From Pirellulimonas nuda (GTDB lineage Bacteria; Planctomycetota; Planctomycetia; Pirellulales; Lacipirellulaceae), in the NCBI RefSeq assembly GCF_007750855.1, contig NZ_CP036291.1, forward strand, positions 2,976,001 through 3,040,000: 64,000 bases of DNA. Direction: 5' to 3'. The position numbers and the translations under genes are program-made. How positions within the stretch are numbered: position 1 is the stretch's first letter; each line of letters opens with the position of its first letter. Positions 55,911-63,634 of the stretch are shown here, one piece after another. Below the pieces are notes generated by a model. It saw nothing but the letters and a program-made list of their open reading frames with translations. It was not told the DNA's origin and ran no database searches.

Positions 55911-56915
55911 ATGTTCAAAGCCTATGCCGCCAGTTCCTCCGAAAGCGGTTTCGAAGTTATCGAGTTCGATCCCGGCCCGTTGGGCGCCGACGAAGTGGAA
56001 GTGGCCGTCGAGTATTGCGGTCTCTGCCACAGCGACTTGAGCATGAAGCGCAACGAGTGGAACATGACTGAGTACCCGTTCGTCGGCGGGCACGAAGTGG
56101 CAGGCCGCATCGAGCAGTTGGGCAGCGACGTTCAAGGCCTGGAAGTTGGCCAGCGCGTCGGCATCGGTTGGACGTCAGCCAGTTGCCTGCGGTGCGACCA
56201 GTGCCAAAGCGGCTATCAGAATCGCTGCCCAACTGCCGAAGGAACTATCGTCGGTCGACACGGCGGCTTCGCCGATCGTGTGCGCGCCCAGGCCGCGTGG
56301 ACGATTCCCATACCCGAAGGAGTCGATTCCGTAGATTGTGGCCCGCTGTTCTGTGGGGGCCTGACGGTATTCAATCCGTTCGTCGAGAACAGCATCCTGC
56401 CTACCGCACGCGTAGCGGTGATCGGCATCGGCGGCCTGGGTCACATGGCGCTGCAGTTCGCCAATGCGTGGGGCTGCGACGTCACCGTGTTCAGCACCTC
56501 GCCCGACAAGGAGGAAGAAGCTCGCCAGATGGGCGCCCATCAATTTCTGAGCACCCGCGACCCGCAGGCCCTGGAGTCGGTGGTCGGCAAGTTCGATATG
56601 GTGCTCGACACTGTGGATGCCTCACTGGACTGGGACGCTTACCTCGCGACGCTACGCCCCGGCGGAAAACTGCACATGGTGGGCGCCGCCGAGAAAGTTG
56701 AGGCGACGGTGTTTCCGATGATCATGGGGCAAAAATCGATCGGTGCTTCGCCCACGGGTAGTATCACGCGTGCTAAAGAGATGCTTGAGTTCTGCGCTCG
56801 CCACCAGATCAAGCCGATGGTGGAGAACTTCGCGATGAGCGACATCAACACGGCCTTCCAGCGGCTAATCGATGGCAAGGCCCGCTACCGCATTGTGCTG
56901 AAGGCGGACTGGTAG
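55911..56915 (+). CDS. Zinc-dependent alcohol dehydrogenase (YahK/cinnamyl-type)
   Basis: 334 residues, ATG with AGGAAAG eight bases upstream. Catalytic zinc site in 'EYCGLCHSDL' (C36) and 'GGHEVAG' (H61, E62). Structural zinc cysteines in 'CLRCDQCQSGYQNRC' (C92, C95, C98, C106). Nucleotide-binding 'VAVIGIGGLGHMALQFANAWG'. These mark an NADP(H)-preferring aldehyde reductase of the YahK/CAD group. The divergent partner is an ene-reductase; together they could detoxify unsaturated aldehydes to saturated alcohols. Confidence 0.9.
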   Translation: MFKAYAASSSESGFEVIEFDPGPLGADEVEVAVEYCGLCHSDLSMKRNEWNMTEYPFVGGHEVAGRIEQLGSDVQGLEVGQRVGIGWTSASCLRCDQCQSGYQNRCPTAEGTIVGRHGGFADRVRAQAAWTIPIPEGVDSVDCGPLFCGGLTVFNPFVENSILPTARVAVIGIGGLGHMALQFANAWGCDVTVFSTSPDKEEEARQMGAHQFLSTRDPQALESVVGKFDMVLDTVDASLDWDAYLATLRPGGKLHMVGAAEKVEATVFPMIMGQKSIGASPTGSITRAKEMLEFCARHQIKPMVENFAMSDINTAFQRLIDGKARYRIVLKADW

Positions 56916-57309
56916 TGCAGCGGTTCCGCTCGCCGCGAAGCTTCGGGTAACCCTAATCGCCGCTGAAGGACGGTAAACATAGTCCCAAAGCAAGCGAAGC
57001 GGAGTTCCGCCGGTAGCGCCCTCGCCGCGTCGTGTTCTCAAGTCCAGGCGTCGAAAGGGACGCACAGTAAATTGCTGAGGGGATGTACACTGCGGCGAGT
57101 GGGCCGTGTCTGATACCACTCGCTATTCGACAAGGTTTCTGAGCGTACGCATCGCTGACGCAGAAATCTTCTGGATACGACCCTCGCACTTGGTAAGCCA
57201 GCGAAACTGAGCAGAAGTCGACCCAAGTCTCTCCGATCTGGCCCAGCTGAAGTTGCCGCAAGGCTCCGAACCTGCCGAAGCGGGAAACGTCTCAGCACGT
57301 TCGGCGAGG
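56916..57309. other. Intergenic region before the second cassette cluster
   Basis: No supported gene. It ends at a full-length copy of the island repeat. Confidence 0.4.
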
Positions 57310-57690
57310 TACAAACCCGCGGAGGTGCAGCTCTCCTCCGTCGGATCGCGGACTGCCCAGCTGACCGAGGGCGCATCAGCCAGCACGACCAGGGTCGATG
57401 CCGACCTGCGGGCGGTGTCAGCCGGGTCGGGACACCGCTGCGAGTTGGCGCCGGGCAGCCAGCGTGCGTCGGCTGGTCCATCTCGGGCAACTTGGCCGGT
57501 GCCGGATCTGAGGGAAGAGATGTCCACCGCCGCGGATTGGCCAAGTGCCCAAGCTAATTCTGCATAAGCGGCGGCCCAGTCGGATCGTCAGTCGGCAAAG
57601 CTTGCGGGCGACCGGAGTTACGGCGACAATCGGGGCGTCTACTTATGAGGTTAGGCAAAATCGTTTCTGTAAATTTGTTGTTCTGCAATA
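57310..57690 (+). repeat. Island repeat, copy 6 (full length)
   Basis: Both halves are present: GAGGTGCAGCTCTCCTCCGT ... GCCGACCTGCGGGCGGTGTC ... AGATGTCCACCG ... CAGTCGGATCGTCAGTCGGC ... GAGGTTAGGC ... TTTCTGTAAATTTGTTGTT. It ends 17 bp before a small gene. Confidence 0.85.
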
Positions 57691-57706
57691 AGATTCTCGG
57701 CTGCCA

Positions 57707-57964
57707 ATGAACGCTTACGAAGTGCTTCGGGACATCCACCCAATCGGAAGCCGACTCGTTGGCATAGTGACTGGCCGCACCGAAATCGAAATGACTCACG
57801 GTTTCCCGGGTGGGCACGTTACGCTCGATACATCCTCTGAGTTCCGAGCCATTCTCTTGTATGACCACCTCACTGACGATCATTCGCGATTCGACCCTGA
57901 ACTGATTCCAAACCTCGGATCTCAGATCGCAACTGTAGTGGACCCCGGAAACTGGACCACCTGA
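57707..57964 (+). CDS. Small cassette protein, 3' end replaced by IS3
   Basis: The ATG at 57707 opens 85 codons ('NAYEVLRDIHPIGSRLVGIVTGRTEIEMTHGFPGGHV', 'FRAILLYDHLTDDHSRFDPEL'). Only the first ~75 are native, since the IS3 end begins at 57934 and supplies the last codons and stop. It is soluble, without signal peptide, family unknown. A GTTAGGC core lies at 57650-57656 in the repeat upstream, as for the other cassette-like ORFs. Probably inactivated. Confidence 0.5.
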   Translation: MNAYEVLRDIHPIGSRLVGIVTGRTEIEMTHGFPGGHVTLDTSSEFRAILLYDHLTDDHSRFDPELIPNLGSQIATVVDPGNWTT

Positions 57965-59168
57965 TAGGATGCGATCCGGCGTCGGCCGGGTTGCGGATCA
58001 GGAGGCTTGAGGATGGGCAGGAAGCGGCGGGAGTTTTCTTCGTCGTTCAGGGCGAAGGTTGCGTTGGCGGCGGCGAATGGGGACGCGACGCTCGCGGAGC
58101 TTGCGAGCAAGCACGGGGTCTACCCGAACCAGATCTCGGCGTGGAAGAAGCAGCTGCTCGAAGGGGGCGAGCGGTCTGTTCGAGGACGGGCGGAAGCGGA
58201 AGGTGACAGACGAGTCGGCGGACGCCGCGGCGCCAGTGCGAGCTGTTAGGGCTGCCAGGGTCGAGCTGCTACTACCAGCCGCTTGGCGAGAGTAAGGCGA
58301 ACCTGGCGTTGATGCGACAGATCGACGAGCTGTACACGCGATGGCCGTTCTATGGCAGCCGGCGGCTGGCCGACGAGCTCGGGGTGAACCGCAAGCGTCT
58401 GCAGCGGCTGATGGGGCTGATGGGAATCGAGGCGGTCTACCCGAAGCGATCGACGACGCGGCGTGCCGCGGGACACCAGGTCTACCCGTACCTGCTGAGG
58501 AACGTGGAGGTCGGGGTCGATTAGGTGTGGAGCAGCGACATCACGTACGTGCCGCTGGCGGGTGGTTTTGCTGTACTTGGCTGCGGTGATGGACTGGTTC
58601 AGCCGGAAGGTGCTCAGTTGGGGGCTGTCGAACACGTTGGACGGGTTGTTCTGCTGCGAGGCGCTCGACGCGGCGCTCGCGGGAGCGGCCGGAGGTGTTC
58701 AACACGGAACAGGGCTGCCAGTTGACGTCGCGGGCATTCACGCAGCGGCTGGAAGTGTGTGGGGTGGAGATCAGCATGGACGGCAAGGGGCGGGCGCTCG
58801 ACAACGTGTTCATCGAGAGGCTGTGGCGGAGCGTCAAGTACGAGGAGATGAACCTGAAGAGCTACGCGAGCGTCGCGGAGGCCCAACGCGGCCTATCGTG
58901 CTACTTCGAGGTCTACAACAACCGAAGGCGACATCAGTCACTGAAACGCCGTACGCCGAGTGAGGTCTGCGAAGAAGGGCTCAAGACGGCGCCCCCAAGC
59001 GGGCGAACTTCTCAGAGCTAGCCGGAATTATTGGGGAGCACGCAATCAGTGGCCCCTGCCGTCGCAGGGTCCGCGGCCGTGCGTGACCTTCGGAGGGTCC
59101 CACGGGCCGCCAAGGCGGCTAACTACTAAACCACCCTTCGGGTGGTCCAGTGGATGGGGTCCACTACA
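57934..59168 (+). mobile_element. Decayed IS3-family element with preserved ends
   Basis: The left end TGTAGTGGACCCCGGAAACT and the right end read inward TGTAGTGGACCCCATCCACT, both continuing GGACCACC, are well-kept inverted repeats over 1,235 bp. The coding part is riddled with frameshifts. No clear target duplication is visible (flanks CAAC and GCTG). Confidence 0.85.
58007..59021 (+). pseudogene. IS3-family transposase, frameshifted
   Basis: Pieces in order over several frames: OrfA helix-turn-helix ('GDATLAELASKHGVYPNQISAWKKQLLEG'), then 'KRKVTDESADAA', OrfB N-terminus ('LMRQIDELYTRWPFYGSRRLADELG'), a stop after 'VEVGVD' where the family has 'QVWSSDITYVPL', the first DDE region, 'AAVMDWFSRKVLSWGLSN', and a last long piece with 'GVEISMDGKGRALDNVFIERLWRSVKYEE'. 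At least three frame changes and one nonsense codon show it is dead. The second acidic block lies at a frame break. Confidence 0.85.
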
Positions 59169-59397
59169 GCTGGACAACCGGCTACCCGCTACGAGTCCGA
59201 ATGACTTTCGTAGCTACAACCATTAACCCGCAGTCCAAGGCGCGCTGCCGATAGCCGGTGCCAGACCTTGTACATTAGGCGGCTTGGTCGAGTGCCCTTA
59301 CATCGCCTCATCGCTTCTGAGGCACCCACACCCCCGCATATCTGGTTAATCTTAGAGTCGCTGATGTTGAACAAGCCTCCCGCTCTGAGGCCATCCT

Positions 59398-59775
59398 CGA
59401 ACTCGCGCAGGTGCAGCTCACCTCTTTTGGGGTTGCGGACTGGCCAACGGACCGAGGGCGCTGCAGACAGTACGACCAGGGTCGATGTCGACCTGCGGGC
59501 GGTGTGTGCCGGGTCAGGACACCGCCGCGAGTTGATGCTGGCCAGCACGCGCGTCGACTGGTCCATCTCCGACAGGTTGGCTGGAGCCAAATCTGAACGA
59601 AGTGACGGCCACCTCAGCGACTTCGCCGAACCTCCAAGCCGTTTCTGCATCAGCAGCGGACCGGTCGGATCGTCAGGCGGCGAAGCTTGCGAACGACTGT
59701 GGTTACGGCGACAATGAGCGTGGCTGCAAATTGGGTTAGGCGGAATCGCTTCTGTACATTTTTTGTTCTGTCGCA
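59398..59775 (+). repeat. Island repeat, copy 7 (full length)
   Basis: CAGGTGCAGCTCACCTCTTT ... GTCGACCTGCGGGCGGTGTG ... GAACGAAGTGACGGCCACCT ... CCGGTCGGATCGTCAGGCGG ... GTTACGGCGACAATGAGCGT ... GGGTTAGGC ... TTCTGTACATTTTTTGTTC. It ends 22 bp before a small membrane-protein gene. Confidence 0.85.
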
Positions 59776-59796
59776 AGGCCCGGATGCGGGAACATC

Positions 59797-60057
59797 ATGA
59801 ATAATTCAAGCAGAAACTCGTTCTTTCGTCGGCCACAGTGGTTCATTCCAACTACGTGGGCTGACGTGGTGCAACGAACCGGCATTCGGATTGGTTTCTG
59901 CGCCCTTCCGTACCTTGTGATCGCTTATGGGTTGGCTGCGTACAACGACGATCGCTTGCTACACTCGTGGGCATTCTGGTGGTGCGTAATTATCATTCCC
60001 GGTGCAGGATTATTCCTCGACTTATGGCGGCTCCAGAAAATGCAACGATCCATATGA
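59797..60057 (+). CDS. Small two-helix membrane protein (cassette)
   Basis: 86 residues with a hydrophilic N-terminus and two membrane helices: 'IGFCALPYLVIAYGLAAY' and 'AFWWCVIIIPGAGLFLDLW'. The family is not recognised. It lies between a full-length island repeat whose GTTAGGC core is at 59735-59741 and an attC-like site at 60.2 kb, thus in cassette layout. The intervening 130 bp downstream hold no gene but a perfect hairpin. Confidence 0.55.
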   Translation: MNNSSRNSFFRRPQWFIPTTWADVVQRTGIRIGFCALPYLVIAYGLAAYNDDRLLHSWAFWWCVIIIPGAGLFLDLWRLQKMQRSI

Positions 60058-60148
60058 GAGACCCCGCAACGGAGAATTCAACTGTCAAAGTCGATGTCCA
60101 ACTGGCCGGCCAAAGCATCCTGGTAGCAACGGAGGACCAGAACCAAAC

Positions 60149-60178
60149 GCGAATGAATGTCGCCAGACATTCATTCGC
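60149..60178. repeat. Perfect 13-bp inverted repeat
   Basis: GCGAATGAATGTC-GCCA-GACATTCATTCGC. It could act as a terminator-like hairpin (no U-run) or be a relic of a recombination site, since AACCAAACGC precedes it. Confidence 0.8.
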
Positions 60179-60190
60179 ACTCCATTTTGC

Positions 60191-60284
60191 GACAGAACCA
60201 TCGGTTGCAACGGAGCGTCGGTTGCCGGCGATTCCGTCTGCTTGCAAGTCGTTCGCCGCCGCCCGCTGAACCGTAGCGTTAGGC
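60191..60284 (+). other. attC-like site 5
   Basis: CATCGGTTGCAACGGAGC at the left and CGCTGAACCGTAGCGTTAGG at the right: arms CGGTTGCA and TGAACCG pair with one extra base, and the right core is GTTAGGC. It matches the site at 37.2 kb block for block, though its left core (AGAAC) is degenerate. Confidence 0.65.
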
Positions 60285-60291
60285 CCTCGCC

Positions 60292-60606
60292 ATGCCAACA
60301 TTCGGTCGAGACGGAGAACTGTACACGATCAGCTACATCACCGGACCGCGGCATGTATGGCTCGACGTTCAATTCGCCGATGAGCACGTAACCGATCCCG
60401 AGATCGTCAAGCGACCACCGCTCGGTGCGTGCAATCACGGTGGCCTTAGCCCATGTCAGATCGTCGAGGCGGTCGTTGCCGGCGCGGAGGGCTCCGGCAA
60501 GTTCCCCAAGAGGATTGAGTTCAGAGAAAACGACTCTCCCGATTATGTTCTGTATGCTCACTGCAGCCGATTGCTGGCTAGACACGCTGCAACCGACGGG
60601 GCCTAA
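60292..60606 (+). CDS. Small cassette protein, unknown function
   Basis: 104 residues from an ATG eight bases after a GTTAGGC core. Compact soluble pattern: 'YTISYITGPRHVWLDVQFADE', 'CQIVEAVVAGAEGSGKFPKRIEF', 'YVLYAHCSRLLARHA'. The stop TAA overlaps the left core (GCCTAAC) of the following attC-like site, the tight arrangement seen in integron cassettes. No known family recognised. Confidence 0.6.
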   Translation: MPTFGRDGELYTISYITGPRHVWLDVQFADEHVTDPEIVKRPPLGACNHGGLSPCQIVEAVVAGAEGSGKFPKRIEFRENDSPDYVLYAHCSRLLARHAATDGA

Positions 60607-60710
60607 CTACCGGCTGCAGTTGACCGGCGACGCCCGCGAGTAGAATGTTGTGGTCGGTTGAAAGCCCACTCTCGCTGGCGGCCGGCAACTGAGCCTTTTA
60701 CGGTTGGACG
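60601..60710 (+). other. attC-like site 6
   Basis: GCCTAACTACCGGCTGCAGT at the left, GCCGGCAACTGAGCC and then GTTGGAC at the right. CAGTTGACCGGC pairs with GCCGGCAACTG. The right core has changed from GTTAGGC. A close homologue of site 2. Confidence 0.65.
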
Positions 60711-61089
60711 GCCTGCGCAAGTGCCTTCAGACCGCGGCCGACGCTGCCGCGGTCCCGGCACCGCAGCAGATCTGGTCGTCCATCAAGTTGCTGAAGTCGG
60801 GCAGACACCGGCGGATCCCCCTCCGGCGCAACTTGCGGCGGTGCAGCTCACTCATGCAGGTCGATATGGGTCCAGTTTTGCAGCGTATGGGTCGGTCTCT
60901 GGAGGTTCGTCCGTCTGCCAAGTCGCCCACTTGGCCGTCCCCCCAACGATCCTGGCATCATCGGTGCAGCTAGCGTGGGCTGCCTGACCTTATCACCGAG
61001 CGACAGGAGGTCCCGCAGGACGCCAATCACGGCTGTCGGCAGGCGGAGCCAGGGACGGAGGCAGACGCCGACGGCCTGGAGCCGCTTCC
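60711..61089. other. Region between cassette cluster and recombinase
   Basis: No gene. CTTGCGGCGGTGCAGCTCAC near 60831 is a fragment of the island repeat. Confidence 0.4.
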
Positions 61090-62115
61090 ATGTCAGTCAG
61101 CTTTGAGAACGTCGCCGTCAAGTACCTACACGCTAAGCCGCTCTCTTGCGGCACCCGCAAGGAGTATCGGCGGACCGTCGCCAAATGGCTCGCCTGGGGT
61201 CGAGGCCCCGCTATCGATCGGATCGGCCGATCTGACCTGCGGGACTTTCTGGACTGGGTTTACGAGAAGGCGGCCTCTGATGGCGGATCGAACGCGCGAC
61301 GCGCAGCGAACTAGGCTCGTGAGAACTTGCGGGCCATCCTGTCGTGGGCCTGGGAGCAGGACTTCCTCAGAATGCTGCCACGCTTCCTGCTGCCCAAAGC
61401 GCAACGCGACGTCGCCGGGCGCCTTTACCTGACCAGGTCCGACCTGAACGCGTTCTACTTCGCGACGTACGCGCTGGAGCGACCGCGCGGGTGGAAGCAG
61501 TCGCCGACGGTCGGCCACTACTGGCGGGCGGCCCTGGTGGTGTTCTTCAACTACGGCGTAGACACCGGAACGGTCTCCCAATCCGCCTGTTTCCATGAGC
61601 AGGTCCTGTGGCGCCACGTCTCGTGGCGGCCCGAGCCCCCGAGCGGACAGGGCGGGGATTCCCGCTACGGCTGGCTGTACTACCGCCGGGTGAAGACCAA
61701 GAAGCAGTTCTATCGCCCGATGAACCGCGTCGTGCAGACGCACCTCAAGAGCCTTTGCCCCGACCAGGCTGTGTTCGGTTGCGGCAGCTCGCGTCCCAAC
61801 GAGCAGTTCCAGCGGCTCTGCAGCTTGGCCGACGTCCAGCCGAAGCAGGACATCGAGACGGGTGAGGAAAAGCCATGGGTCTTGAAGGACCTTCGGAAGA
61901 CCTGCGCTACGTACTACGACGAGCACATGCCGGAATCGTCGATCGAGATCCTCGGCCACTCTGTAGGCGGTGTGACCTACCGGCGCTACGCCCATCGTGA
62001 CCCGCTCGCCTTCAAGGCGATCATGTCGCTATCACAGCCGACGGCGTTCGCCGCGCTGTCGCAAGGGCTCGATGGTGAGTGCCCCTGCTGCCGACGGAGG
62101 TTCCCTCAAGCGTAG
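61090..62115 (+). pseudogene. Tyrosine recombinase/integrase with one premature stop
   Basis: 341 codons. The N-terminal core-binding domain reads 'YLHAKPLSCGTRKEYRRTVAKWLAWGRGPAIDRI', then 'NARRAAN', TAG at 61312-61314, and in the same frame 'ARENLRAILSWAWEQDFL'. The catalytic domain has 'VLKDLRKTCATYYDEHMPESSIEILGHSVGGVTYRRYAHRD', carrying the second Arg, the LGHS His and a Tyr in the expected order, with Lys in place of the usual first His of the HxxR box. A single base change (AAG to TAG) would explain the stop. It is not an integron integrase by these motifs (I see no IntI-specific insert). It lies next to the second cassette cluster. Confidence 0.85.
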
Positions 62116-62224
62116 ATGCTTGCCAAGGCGGCGCCTCCCAGGTCACCCGAGGAGGCGTCGCCAACGCGGAGCGACCTCTGAGGATGAGCCCGGACGCCAA
62201 CGCGCTAAGACTGAGACAAGTTCG

Positions 62225-62285
62225 GCAAGTGCCCGGAGCCGAACCTGAACGAAGTGATGTCTACCTCAGCGACTGAGCCGAACGT
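62225..62285 (+). repeat. Island repeat fragment
   Basis: GAACCTGAACGAAGTGATGT followed by CTACCTCAGCGACTGAGCCG matches the end of the 5' half of the repeat and lies just past the recombinase, the last trace of it in the window. Confidence 0.6.
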
Positions 62286-62353
62286 CCGGGGGGCCGCGGA
62301 GGATGCACCCGACGCGGGTACGCTACCACTGATCTTACGTCAGATAGCCTGAC

Positions 62354-62550
62354 GTGGCGCAGCTGCTTGCGTTAATCGTTAAGCTGTACGCGGTCGAGCG
62401 GGAGGCGAAGGACGCATCGTTCGACGAGCGGCTCACGTTACGACAAGAGCGGAGCGTGCCGCTGCTGATGCAGATCGAGGCATGGCTCAACCAAGAGGAC
62501 GACATGGCCCTCCCACGCTCCCCGATGGCCGGGGCGATCAGCAATCGAGT
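62354..62550 (+). pseudogene. IS66 transposase C-terminal fragment
   Basis: 'LLALIVKLYAVEREAKDASFDERLTLRQERSVPLL' and 'IEAWLNQEDDMALPRSPMAGAISN' match the conserved block in the C-terminal part of IS66 TnpC. Both sides are missing; the right end is fused to an IS3 orfA relic on the other strand. Confidence 0.7.
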
Positions 62551-62653
62551 TGGCGGCATGTCCGTCGGGCAGCATCTGCACCGCTTCTTCCTTGAACTCC
62601 TTGGTGAACGTACGGCGGGCCGGCTTCGCTGGCTTCTGCTTCTGACCAGGCAT
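62545..62653 (-). pseudogene. IS3-family orfA N-terminal fragment
   Basis: 'KPARRTFTKEFKEEAVQML' with 'DGHAANSIAD' is the start of an IS3 OrfA helix-turn-helix. It ends abruptly at the junction with the IS66 piece. A different lineage from both IS3 elements above. Confidence 0.65.
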
Positions 62654-62757
62654 CAAGGGAATGCTGAGGGTGGGCCCATCTTGAGGAATTCACCTGTCCG
62701 TGGAATCCGCACCACCTCAACCTGAGGGGGTGCAGAGTCGACGGACAGGCGGGGAGC

Positions 62758-63081
62758 TTAGAACGGTGGGCGAATGGACCGCCGCGAGTCAATGACCGGC
62801 CAACGCTCTAGCAGATAGTCACGCAACACGCCCGCCCAACTCTGCTGCAGCAGCCCTCGACGCTGTGGCGCAAGGTGCTCCCATGCGTATGTCAGGGGCC
62901 CACTCGCGTAGTCGCGCAGGGTTCGAGATGGGCGAACTTGCGTCCGGCTCTCCGCGCGTAAGGTCAAGTGGCGGCTTCCTTCCGCTGCGTCGAGACTCGA
63001 CAGTTCCTCTGGGGGGTCGTCGAACGTGAGCTTGCCCGGTCCGTCCGCCCCGTCACGGGCAAACTCGCTTCGTGAGATCAA
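62758..63081 (-). CDS. Hypothetical protein or transposase-related fragment
   Basis: 107 residues from a TTG start, with a protein-like pattern in 'RPSRTLRDYASGPLTYAWEHLAPQRRGLLQQSWAGVLRDYLLERWPV'. I do not recognise a family. Its position among transposase fragments makes a mobile-element origin possible. Low confidence that it is expressed. Confidence 0.35.
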   Translation of the reverse strand: MISRSEFARDGADGPGKLTFDDPPEELSSLDAAEGSRHLTLRAESRTQVRPSRTLRDYASGPLTYAWEHLAPQRRGLLQQSWAGVLRDYLLERWPVIDSRRSIRPPF

Positions 63082-63634
63082 GATCCGTCGTGGCGGTCAT
63101 GGGCCGTCAACCGGGCGTCCGCTTCCTTCTTCTTTCTTCCAATGGACTCTCCCGCAAAGGGCTCGTCGCCCGCGAGCGGCGATGGGCGCCAGAGCACGAT
63201 GCATCGGAGCGAGGCGGCGCCGGCGCCAGCGGCCGGTCGTCGCGTCGGCAGCCGGAACCGCACCAGCGAAGGTCATTGCCCTTCGCGCGGGCTGCTCGAT
63301 TCGCCCTCAGGCACTCGCCCCAAAGGAGGCCTGGCGAAGCGAGGGCGCCTTACTGGGGGTAACGTCGCGGCCGCGGCTCGTCCGCGGTAGGTCGTGAGGA
63401 CGAACGGGAGCGTCCCAGGCCGCCGCTGAGGGCTACCTCTGAACGTGTCAACCATACGGTTTCGGATGGATCAATGTTGCTACGATAAGGGCGTCCGGTG
63501 AAGCGGAGTTCGGCTCTGCGGGGACGCAACCGAACGAGCAGTAGCCGGATCGATGGTGCGCCGAAGCGCGCAGGCCCGCGGACGGCTGGTCTGCTCGGGG
63601 GCCGCTTTACTGCAGCCCGCTTCGGACACCAGAG
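63082..63634. other. Intergenic region near the right edge
   Basis: Only short Arg/Ser/Ala-rich frames occur. I see no gene, RNA or repeat with support. Confidence 0.35.

Noticed and set aside
61090-62115. Recombinase as the integron integrase of the cassette clusters
   Set aside because: The motifs fit a general tyrosine recombinase, I see no IntI-specific insertion, and no divergent attI next to cassettes is evident.
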